Source of the DNA: Chryseobacterium polytrichastri
Lineage (GTDB): Bacteria > Bacteroidota > Bacteroidia > Flavobacteriales > Weeksellaceae
NCBI RefSeq assembly: GCF_900142445.1
Contig: NZ_FRAV01000001.1
Coordinates: 186,001-250,000, forward strand
Length of the DNA stretch: 64,000 nucleotides
Direction: 5' to 3'
The position numbers were made by a program, and so were the translations under genes. The notes beneath the pieces are model-generated. The model worked only from the letters and a program-made list of their open reading frames with translations, was not told where the DNA came from and searched no databases. Within the stretch, counting starts at the first letter, position 1; every line of letters begins with the position of its first letter. Of this stretch, positions 21,076-28,340 are shown in pieces.

Positions 21076-22197
21076 ATGTACAAACAAAAAGCAATAGAAA
21101 CAATACTGAAAGCTATTTCGGAACAGGGAATTTTAGCATCATCAGAAAAACGGGATAATTATGCCAGAATCTGGTCTAGAGATTCTATGATGACAGGAAT
21201 TGCAGGAATATTAGCAAACAACCAAATGATTGTAGATGGGTTGGAAAAATCGATAAAAACACTTGTTGCGCATCAGGCAGAAAATGGACAAATACCCTCC
21301 AATGTTTATGGTAATAAGGCAAGCTACGGTACACTTGTGGGAAGGACGGACGCTACGATATGGTGGATTATTGGAACTTGTGAATACATCAAACATTCAA
21401 AAAAGGATGTCTTAAAAGCGGAACTAAAAGAGAATATATACAATGCGCTTTTATGCCTTAAAACTTGGGAATTTAATCAAAGAGGATTGTTATATAGTCC
21501 ATTAGGTGGAAATTGGGCAGATGAATATGTAACTTCAGGTTATGTTCTTTATGATAATGTTTTACGCTATTGGGCATTAAAAAATTTGGCAGAAGTCTAT
21601 CATGATCATGAACTTAAAACGATGGCTGAAACTACCAAAATGCTGATTGAAAATAATTTCAGAAAAAATAGTTTCGAAGAGAAAAAGTATCATGAGACAG
21701 CTTATAAAAAAGCTACAAATAAGCCTTATTTCTGGGCCTCATTAAATGCCAATGGATATGATGAACGATTTGATCTTGCCGGAAATGCCATTGCTGTTTT
21801 TTTAGGGTTTGATTTGGATATGAATGCTTTTACTCAATATTTAGAAGAAATAAGTGTTGAATTTGGTCATTGGATGCTTCCTGTCTTTTATCCTATTATT
21901 TTTCCAAAAGATCCCGACTGGAATTTGCTGGAAAACAATTACAGCTATGATTTCAAAAATCAACCGTACCATTTTCATAATGGAGGCTCTTGGCCCATAT
22001 TTCTTGGCTGGCTTTGTTTGGGGTTAAAAAACAGAGGATATATAGAAATTCCTCTTAAAATACTGAAACAGTATGAACTACTTCTGGAGAAGAAAGGAGC
22101 AAACTTTAATGAGTACTATTCTACAGATGAATTATTGCCTTTAGGTACAAATTACCTTTGCTTTTCGGCTTCCGGATATTTATTAATGAACATTTGA
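21076..22197 (+). CDS. GH100-like neutral/alkaline invertase (cytoplasmic)
   Basis: A 373-residue (alpha/alpha)6-barrel type glycosidase without a signal peptide. Visible family landmarks are RIWSRDSMMT (residues 31-40), NWADEY (146-151) with an acidic candidate acid catalyst, YHFHNGGSWPIF (298-309) and FNEYYST (344-350), whose Glu matches the position of the general base in GH100 enzymes (PEYY motif in plant neutral invertases). GH100 enzymes hydrolyse sucrose to glucose and fructose. It starts 44 bp after the TBDR. The assignment to GH100 rather than a sister clan member (GH63/GH37-like) is from motifs only. The cytoplasmic location fits import of intact disaccharide by the downstream transporter. 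Confidence 0.78.
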   Translation: MYKQKAIETILKAISEQGILASSEKRDNYARIWSRDSMMTGIAGILANNQMIVDGLEKSIKTLVAHQAENGQIPSNVYGNKASYGTLVGRTDATIWWIIGTCEYIKHSKKDVLKAELKENIYNALLCLKTWEFNQRGLLYSPLGGNWADEYVTSGYVLYDNVLRYWALKNLAEVYHDHELKTMAETTKMLIENNFRKNSFEEKKYHETAYKKATNKPYFWASLNANGYDERFDLAGNAIAVFLGFDLDMNAFTQYLEEISVEFGHWMLPVFYPIIFPKDPDWNLLENNYSYDFKNQPYHFHNGGSWPIFLGWLCLGLKNRGYIEIPLKILKQYELLLEKKGANFNEYYSTDELLPLGTNYLCFSASGYLLMNI

Positions 22198-22254
22198 TCA
22201 CAAGGTGTAAGATCAAAAAAAGAAGAAATTTTTATTTTTTTAAACAGAATAACG

Positions 22255-22893
22255 ATGATTGGAGATGTAATAGACTTACAGGAAAAATATTTGCATACTG
22301 CAGATGCACTTTATGATATAGTAAAAAAAGAGCTAAATTTTACAAAGAAATTAGTGATAGGAATTGGTGGTGAAAGCGGGAGTGGAAAATCAATAACCGC
22401 TTTTGCTTTACAGAAGGTAATGGAAAACAAGGGCATAAAAAGTATAGTTATTCAAATGGATGATTACTTTAAACTTCCACCAAAAGATAATCATGAAAAC
22501 AGGAAAAAGAGCTTAGACAATGTAGGAATGCATGAAGTTCGGCTGAATGTAATGCTGGAAAATGTAAATCAGTTTAAGGCAGATCAATCTTTCATTGAAA
22601 AGCCTTTAATTGATTATCACGGTAATTCAATTTCCGAAGAAGTGATAAAAACAGATGATATTCAGGTTATGATTATAGAAGGAACATATATATTTGACGT
22701 AGTTGGTTTAGACTTCAGTATTTTTATTGATCGTAATTATAAAGATACCTATGAAAATCGCATGAACCGGAATCGCGATGAACAAACTGATTTTATAGAA
22801 GAGGTCTTGAAAATTGAACATCATATTATCAAGCAGTTTAAAGAAAAAGCAACTGTAATACTTAACAAAGACTATCACATTATAATGCCGTAA
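22255..22893 (+). CDS. P-loop kinase of the uridine kinase/phosphoribulokinase family (substrate unassigned)
   Basis: A 212-residue ATP-binding protein. The Walker A motif GGESGSGKS is at about residues 38-46. VIQMDDYFKLP, with its acidic substrate-side motif, follows at about 70-80, and a VMIIEGTYIF strand (Walker-B-like) at about 140. The C-terminal DRNYKDTYENRMNRNRDEQ segment carries the Arg-rich lid typical of uridine kinases. It lacks a uracil phosphoribosyltransferase partner. Its place inside a sugar operon, 4 bp before the transporter start, argues for a sugar substrate, for example fructose or glucose released by the invertase, but this is inference. Uridine or another nucleoside remains possible. 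Confidence 0.85.
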   Translation: MIGDVIDLQEKYLHTADALYDIVKKELNFTKKLVIGIGGESGSGKSITAFALQKVMENKGIKSIVIQMDDYFKLPPKDNHENRKKSLDNVGMHEVRLNVMLENVNQFKADQSFIEKPLIDYHGNSISEEVIKTDDIQVMIIEGTYIFDVVGLDFSIFIDRNYKDTYENRMNRNRDEQTDFIEEVLKIEHHIIKQFKEKATVILNKDYHIIMP

Positions 22894-22896
22894 ACT

Positions 22897-24291
22897 ATGA
22901 CAAAAAAAATAATTCCCAAGCTTAGTTTTTGGCAGATTTGGAATATGAATGTCGGCTTTTTTGGTATTCAGTACAGTTTCGGGTTACAGCAGACTGCTGT
23001 AAATCCTCTGTATTCTTTTTTGGGAGCTCATGCAGATCAACTCCCTATTCTTAATTTGGCGGGTCCTGTTACGGGATTGCTTATCCAACCATTGATTGGC
23101 GCCATAAGTGACAAAACATGGAGTGTAAAGTGGGGGCGTCGGAAGCCATTCTTCCTGTTGGGCGCTGTATTCTGTAGCTTGGCATTATTTATTTTTCCGT
23201 TTAGTTCTTCGATATGGATGGCCGTCGGGCTGCTTTGGATTTTAGATGCAGCTAATAATACAGCAATGGAACCATACAGAGCTTTTATTGGAGATAAACT
23301 TCCGGAAAGCCAGCAGACTTATGGTTTTCAAATGCAGAGTCTGTTCGTGGGAGCAGGAATCACTTTGGCGAATTTATCTCTTTTTGTTTTCCAGAAATAC
23401 CTTGGAGGAAGCTCAGAATCAGGAGGAATTCCTATTTGGGTATATTATTCGTTTTTCCTGGGTTCTTTCTGCTCTATTGCTTCAGTGGTTTGGTCTGTAT
23501 ATAAAACGCCGGAAATTCCACCTACTGAAGAAGAGCTCATACAACTGAAAGCTGACAAAGAAAAGGATACGGTGGTAACCCCATTCGTTGAAATCTTTAT
23601 TTCAATTATGAAAATGCCAAAAATACTTTGGCAACTGGCATTGGTTTACTTATTTCAATGGTATGCACTATTCTGTTATTGGCAGTTTGTAACGCCAATG
23701 ATAAAACAGACTTTGTACAATGTTTCAGAAAATGACGAACAAAAAGCCAATCATTTTATTGAGCTTACCAAAAATGGAATAGCCGTTGCCAACAGTGATT
23801 TGTTATGGGCAAAAAACACGCTCCATCTCGTTGAAACTGCTGTAGGACAAACAGGTCTTATGAATGGTTTTTATAATTTTATAACAATGATTTCAGCACT
23901 TGTTCTGATTCCATTTGCCGTTAAATTTTCTTCAAAAAAAGTATACTCTTTTTGCCTTTTCTGTACCGGATTGGGATTGCTAATGTTACCCTTTATAAAA
24001 AATGAAGGTCTGATATTACTACCAATGGTTCTTTTTGGCGTGGGATGGGCGGCAATGATGGGGCTACCGTACTCAATGGTTTCCCCTTCAATACCACCAG
24101 CTAAAAGAGGGGTTTATATGGGGGTTATCAATATGATGATTGTAATTCCAATGTTAATTCAGACGGTGTCCTTTGGTTTCATTTATAAAAGTATATTAGG
24201 AAATAATCCTTCTCATGCTATTATTTTAGCCGGAGTATTATTTTTGTTGGCTAGTATTTCAGTTACTTTTATGAAGGTTTCAAGAGAATAA
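22897..24291 (+). CDS. SUT/SLC45-type MFS disaccharide transporter
   Basis: A 464-residue inner-membrane protein with about 12 transmembrane segments. The loop between helices 2 and 3 reads WGRRKPFFLLGA, matching the RxGRR[RK]P[FY] motif of sucrose/H+ symporters (plant SUT, animal SLC45) of the GPH-related MFS branch. An FGLQQTAVNPLYSFLGA first helix also fits. It starts 4 bp after the kinase stop, so translation is probably coupled. It would bring the disaccharide delivered by the TBDR into the cytoplasm for the GH100-like enzyme. Maltose and other alpha-glucosides are transported by some relatives, so sucrose is likely but not certain. Confidence 0.9.
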   Translation: MTKKIIPKLSFWQIWNMNVGFFGIQYSFGLQQTAVNPLYSFLGAHADQLPILNLAGPVTGLLIQPLIGAISDKTWSVKWGRRKPFFLLGAVFCSLALFIFPFSSSIWMAVGLLWILDAANNTAMEPYRAFIGDKLPESQQTYGFQMQSLFVGAGITLANLSLFVFQKYLGGSSESGGIPIWVYYSFFLGSFCSIASVVWSVYKTPEIPPTEEELIQLKADKEKDTVVTPFVEIFISIMKMPKILWQLALVYLFQWYALFCYWQFVTPMIKQTLYNVSENDEQKANHFIELTKNGIAVANSDLLWAKNTLHLVETAVGQTGLMNGFYNFITMISALVLIPFAVKFSSKKVYSFCLFCTGLGLLMLPFIKNEGLILLPMVLFGVGWAAMMGLPYSMVSPSIPPAKRGVYMGVINMMIVIPMLIQTVSFGFIYKSILGNNPSHAIILAGVLFLLASISVTFMKVSRE

Positions 24292-24338
24292 GTGCTTTGT
24301 ATTTTTCAACAACCTGTTTAATACTAATTTTTGTGTAG

Positions 24339-24384
24339 CATATTTAAACTCACTCAATATATATGTTGGGTGAGTTTAAATATG
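24339..24384. terminator. Long hairpin after the disaccharide operon
   Basis: Positions 24339-24357 and 24366-24384 pair over 19 bp with a single G-T wobble (core TTTAAACTCAC / GTGAGTTTAAA) around an 8-nt loop. It lies 48 bp after the transporter stop and is symmetrical, with no long T-run. It probably acts as a terminator and mRNA 3' stabiliser. Confidence 0.7.
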
Positions 24385-24459
24385 TTAGGAAGATTTGTTT
24401 TGAACTTTTAAGAAAGAATAGTTGAGCTGTACAATAAAGATTTATGTTTTTTAAAGCAA

Positions 24460-24467
24460 TAAATTTG
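24460..24467 (+). promoter_or_regulatory. -7 promoter element of the AraC gene at 24499
   Basis: TAAATTTG matches TAnnTTTG exactly, 31 nt upstream of the ATG at 24499. Confidence 0.4.
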
Positions 24468-24498
24468 TTAGATTTAATAAGATAAATTCATAATTATT

Positions 24499-25323
24499 AT
24501 GGACCAGACAGAAAAGCTGCGAACATTAGCCTATTCAGGAATATTTCTGTCCTGTTTTTCAGATTATAGCGAAAAATGCATTCATGCAACTCCAGATCAC
24601 ACTTTGGTTTACTTGTATTCTGGTGAACAAATCATTCAGGACCGAGATAAACAAATTATTTTAAAAGCTGGAGAATGTGCTTTCATTCGCAGGGACCATC
24701 GGGTTTTAATGTATAAAAATAGTGTAGGAGAGGAGCTTTACAAAGGAATTTCTCTAACATTTAAAAGGAGTATTTTACGAGAGTTTTTTAATAACTTAAA
24801 TAAATCTGAGATTCCAAAAAATGTCTCAATATCTGAAAATATTATATTTAAGATTGAAACTCGTCCTGATATTAACAGCTTATTTCAATCATTGATTCCT
24901 TATTTTGATAGTAATATAAAACCCACAGAAAAAGTTACTTATTTGAAATTACTAGAGGGAATTTATGCATTGCTCAACAGTTCGGAAATATTTTATCCCA
25001 TCCTTTTTGATTTTACAGAACCTTGGAAAGTAGATATTTTAGAATTTATGAATGAAAATTATATGGATGAACTCACGATGGAACAAATTGCTTCTTACAC
25101 AGGTCGAAGTTTAGCTACTTTCAAAAGGGATTTTAGTAAAGTAAGTAATCTAACTCCACAAAAATGGCTCATTAAAAAACGTCTTGAAGTAGCTTACTAT
25201 AAGCTCAAGCAAGAAACAAAAAAAATACAAGATGTTTGTATAGAAGTAGGCTTTAAGAATCCATCTCACTTTTCTACAGCATTCAAAAAAGAATACGGAT
25301 TTTCTCCTACAGAGTTATCATAA
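24499..25323 (+). CDS. AraC-family regulator (ExsA-like N-terminus)
   Basis: A 274-residue regulator. The N-terminal half carries a cupin-like ligand domain (HTLVYLYSGEQIIQD, LKAGECAFIRRDHRVLMYKN) of the type called ExsA-like. The C-terminal domain (about residues 170-274) has the AraC double HTH, including MEQIASYTGRSLATFKRDFSK and IQDVCIEVGFKNPSHFSTAFKK. It is monocistronic, with its own -7 element and terminator. It directly precedes the acetyltransferase/hydrolase pair at 25414-27061, which has its own promoter and may be its target. Confidence 0.9.
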   Translation: MDQTEKLRTLAYSGIFLSCFSDYSEKCIHATPDHTLVYLYSGEQIIQDRDKQIILKAGECAFIRRDHRVLMYKNSVGEELYKGISLTFKRSILREFFNNLNKSEIPKNVSISENIIFKIETRPDINSLFQSLIPYFDSNIKPTEKVTYLKLLEGIYALLNSSEIFYPILFDFTEPWKVDILEFMNENYMDELTMEQIASYTGRSLATFKRDFSKVSNLTPQKWLIKKRLEVAYYKLKQETKKIQDVCIEVGFKNPSHFSTAFKKEYGFSPTELS

Positions 25324-25349
25324 GCTGAGCTTCTTAGAAAGAATATTTG

Positions 25350-25390
25350 AGCCTCGCAACAATGTCGTTGTGAGGCTTTGTTTTTAATTT
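25350..25390 (+). terminator. Terminator of the AraC gene
   Basis: GCCTCGCAAC (from 25351) pairs with GTTGTGAGGC (ending 25376) with one G-T wobble around a 6-nt loop; the stem is 11 bp with its outer A-T pair (25350-25377). TTTGTTTTTAATTTT follows. Confidence 0.85.
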
Positions 25391-25392
25391 TG
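25385..25392 (+). promoter_or_regulatory. -7 promoter element of the acetyltransferase/hydrolase operon
   Basis: TAATTTTG is an exact TAnnTTTG match 21 nt upstream of the ATG at 25414. It overlaps the T-run of the preceding terminator, giving a tight terminator-promoter junction. Confidence 0.5.
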
Positions 25393-25413
25393 CTTGTATT
25401 AAAGTAAGATAAA

Positions 25414-25980
25414 ATGATGCATAGCAAAGATATTTTAGAGAGGTTAAAATCAGGAGAAGCAATCCGTCCCACAGATATGGAATATTTTAAAATAACCAAA
25501 ATAGTCCAAACAACTATGAAACTTTCTCAATCACTCAATCACGCCACAGATACAGAGCAAATTCGTCATTATCTGGGTAAGATCATTAATACGCCTATTG
25601 ATGAAAGCACAACTATATTCTCTCCATTTTATACCAATTTTGGAAAATTTATTAGCATAGGAAAAAATGTATTTATCAATCATTCCTGCTCATTTCTCGA
25701 TATGGGAGGAATTACGATAGAAGATGAAGTATTAATAGGGCCTAAAGTGAATCTCATTACAGAAAATCATCCTTTAGACCCACATGATAGAAAAGCTTTA
25801 CTCACAAAACCAATAATAATTAAGCGTAGAGCTTGGATTGGTGCTAATGCAACTATTCTTCCAGGGGTAACCATTGGTGAAAACTCAGTTGTTGCAGCTG
25901 GTGCAGTTGTTTCAAAAGATGTCCCTGATAATACAGTTGTAGGTGGAGTTCCTGCAAAATTTATAAAATCAATTCAGTAA
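25414..25980 (+). CDS. Hexapeptide-repeat O-acetyltransferase
   Basis: A 188-residue left-handed beta-helix acyltransferase of the sugar O-acetyltransferase (maltose/galactoside acetyltransferase, NodL) type. After about 60 helical N-terminal residues, hexapeptide turns are visible (ISIGKNVFINHSCSFLD, ITIEDEVLIGPKVNLIT, WIGANATILPGVTIGENSVVAAGAVVSKDV). The catalytic His lies in TENHPLD, and the C-terminal VPAKFIK fits the family. It would use acetyl-CoA to acetylate a sugar or similar hydroxyl compound. The alpha/beta hydrolase gene starts 10 bp downstream. Confidence 0.9.
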   Translation: MMHSKDILERLKSGEAIRPTDMEYFKITKIVQTTMKLSQSLNHATDTEQIRHYLGKIINTPIDESTTIFSPFYTNFGKFISIGKNVFINHSCSFLDMGGITIEDEVLIGPKVNLITENHPLDPHDRKALLTKPIIIKRRAWIGANATILPGVTIGENSVVAAGAVVSKDVPDNTVVGGVPAKFIKSIQ

Positions 25981-25990
25981 ATTAAACATT

Positions 25991-27061
25991 ATGAAGAAAC
26001 TTATTATGATTGCTGCAACATCTCTTTTATTTTTTGGAGAAGCCCCAGCCCAGAAATACCAAAATAGCAAACCTACAAAAACAGAAATGAAACAAATTTC
26101 ACCAGATGAATTCGCCACCTTTAAGGTAAGTAATAATCTGATTATGTATAGGGTTGTATTTAAAAACCAATATAATATGGATGTCATAGGGCATCTTTTT
26201 ATTCCGAAAAGCTTCAATAAAAATCAAAAATATTCTGCAATTATTGTAGGGCATCCGATGGGAGCCGTAAAAGAACAAAGCGCAGATGTGTACGCTTCCT
26301 ATATGGCAGAAAAAGGATTTGTAACAATGGCTATAGATCTTTCTTTTTGGGGAGAAAGTGCAGGTGAGCCACGCAATGCTGTTTTACCTGATGTATATGC
26401 AGAAGACTTCAGTGCTGCGGCTGATTTTTTAGGTACCAGACCTTTTATTGATAGAGAAAGAATTGGCATTATTGGAGTTTGCGGAAGTGGAAGCTTTGCC
26501 ATTAGTGCTGCAAAAATAGATCCCAGATTAAAGGCAATTGCAACAGTAAGTATGTATGATATGGGAAGTGCAAGTCGTAATGGGTTGAATCAGTCTCAAA
26601 CTCTTGAACAAAGAAAAGAAACCCAAAAGCAAGCATCCGAACAGCGGTACATAGAATTTTTAGGTGGTGAAACCAAATATGTTGGGGGTACAACTCATAA
26701 AGTTGATGAAAATACCGACCCTATTCAAAAAGAATTTTTTGAATTCTATCGTACACCCAGAGGCGAGTACACTCCAAAAAGCAGTTCTCCATTATTAACA
26801 ACACATCCGACATTAAGCAGTGTGGTGAAATTTAATAATTTCTATCCATTCAATGATATTAAAACAATTTCACCGCGTCCAATGCTTTTTATTACAGGAG
26901 ATCAGGCGCATTCAAAAGAATTCAGTGAAGATGCTTACAAAAAAGCGGCAGAACCAAAAGAATTATACTACATCAAAGGAGCAGGTCATGTTGATTTGTA
27001 TGATAAGACCGATTTAATTCCTTTTGATAAATTAGAATCATTTTTCAAAGAAAATTTATAA
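25991..27061 (+). CDS. Exported dienelactone-hydrolase-like alpha/beta hydrolase (YcjY-type)
   Basis: A 356-residue hydrolase with a signal peptide (about residues 1-21, ending APAQ). The core includes the GHPMGAVKEQS oxyanion region (about 88-97) and IGVCGSGSFA (161-170). There the expected nucleophile position is Cys (C164), as in dienelactone hydrolases, rather than the Ser of most esterases. The candidate Asp is in LFITGDQAHSKE and the His in GAGHVDLYD. Similar proteins include YcjY-like hydrolases. It is co-transcribed with the acetyltransferase. Substrate unknown; periplasmic location predicted. Confidence 0.85.
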   Translation: MKKLIMIAATSLLFFGEAPAQKYQNSKPTKTEMKQISPDEFATFKVSNNLIMYRVVFKNQYNMDVIGHLFIPKSFNKNQKYSAIIVGHPMGAVKEQSADVYASYMAEKGFVTMAIDLSFWGESAGEPRNAVLPDVYAEDFSAAADFLGTRPFIDRERIGIIGVCGSGSFAISAAKIDPRLKAIATVSMYDMGSASRNGLNQSQTLEQRKETQKQASEQRYIEFLGGETKYVGGTTHKVDENTDPIQKEFFEFYRTPRGEYTPKSSSPLLTTHPTLSSVVKFNNFYPFNDIKTISPRPMLFITGDQAHSKEFSEDAYKKAAEPKELYYIKGAGHVDLYDKTDLIPFDKLESFFKENL

Positions 27062-27163
27062 AAGTGAATATTTAGAATACCCTATAATGTAATTTTCTGT
27101 TCCTACAATTTTTTAAAATCAGAAAACTTCCTGAAATTTGTAGAAATATAAATGAAGACAATA

Positions 27164-27790
27164 ATGAAGATTGTAGACTTAGAAAACTGGAACAGAAAAG
27201 AACATTTCGAATTTTTCTCAAGAATGGCAAGTCCGTATTTTGGTTTTACAACTGAGGTAGATTGTACAAAAGCATTTCAAAAATCTAAAGATGAAGGACA
27301 TTCTTTTTTCGCATCATACCTTCACAAATCAATGGTTGCCGTAAATTCTGTATATGAATTAAGATTGAGAATTCTTGATGGTAAAGTGGTGGAGTTTAAT
27401 GATATTCATGCAGGAACCACAATTGGTAGAGCAGACGGAACTTTTGGTTTTGCATTCATTCATTTTTCTAAAGATTTTGATGTTTTCAATGCCGAATTAC
27501 AAAGCGAAATCGAGGGTGTACAAAATACAACAGGAATCAGAATGAATAATGGCGAATTGGGCAAAGACTTAATCAGACATTCTACCATCCCTTGGAATTC
27601 TTTCAGCGCTTTACTTCATCCAACTCCTTTAGATAAAACAGAATCTGTACCCAAAATCACTTTCGGGAAATTCAGCATTCGTGATGGTAAAAAATTCTTG
27701 CCGGTTTCTGTTGAAGCACATCATGGTTTGGCAGACGGAATTCATATCGCAAGGTATTTGGAAGAATTTCAAAAGCAGCTTGATATGTAA
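27164..27790 (+). CDS. Chloramphenicol-acetyltransferase-family protein
   Basis: A protein of about 208 residues with the full-length CAT fold. The N-terminus (DLENWNRKEHFEFF) and the HSFFASYLHKSMVAVN segment are typical. The catalytic motif VEAHHGLADGIHIARYL near the C-terminus has the HHxxxDG signature of trimeric CAT enzymes. I chose the ATG at 27164 over 27152 because the family starts close to the Asp-Leu-Glu segment. CATs acetylate chloramphenicol with acetyl-CoA; distant members act on other acceptors, so a resistance phenotype is not assured. It has its own leader, about 100 bp after the hydrolase. Confidence 0.85.
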   Translation: MKIVDLENWNRKEHFEFFSRMASPYFGFTTEVDCTKAFQKSKDEGHSFFASYLHKSMVAVNSVYELRLRILDGKVVEFNDIHAGTTIGRADGTFGFAFIHFSKDFDVFNAELQSEIEGVQNTTGIRMNNGELGKDLIRHSTIPWNSFSALLHPTPLDKTESVPKITFGKFSIRDGKKFLPVSVEAHHGLADGIHIARYLEEFQKQLDM

Positions 27791-28340
27791 GCTATCTAGT
27801 TTTTTTTATAAAAATTCTTTGGATTCAATGCTTTTCCAAGAATTACCGAATATAATTTTTACAGTTCTGAAAATGTAAATTTTTCAGATAATAGGTTACT
27901 CTAAAGTATTCATCAATAAGTTCTTTAGAGTAAATTTTAACACCGTTTGTTTTGATGATTAAACGAAATAATGTAAATTAGATAAAACATTAAACACAAA
28001 TGTCCATTTTAAGTCTATTAATATCATTCTTTTTAGAGGTTGTAAAGCACAAGTAGGCATTTGAGCAAAAAACATAATATGAAAAATAGATAGAATGTAA
28101 AGAGAATAAAGACTAACGTAAGTCTTCATTATCAAATATTATTAGCAGTAAATCACATCATTTAATCTTCCAATTTACAATGAATTTTAATTTCTAATAT
28201 GATTAATCTTGATATCCCACATAAACATATATCGAAATTAAATGTAGTCTGATTAAGATTATTTATATAAAGCAAAACCATGATATTCTAAACTTAAACT
28301 GTAATGAATGTAGAATATTAATCAATTAAAAACACACACG
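27791..28340. other. 550-bp intergenic region with two hairpins
   Basis: The start holds two adjacent stem-loops: TCTGAAAA / TTTTCAGA near 27866-27888, and a perfect 11-bp stem TTACTCTAAAG (27896-27906) with CTTTAGAGTAA (27923-27933) followed by ATTTT, a likely terminator for the CAT gene. The remaining 400 bp is AT-rich leader for the TBDR-like gene at 28341. I see no -7 consensus, ORF or family A-D repeat in it. Confidence 0.55.
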
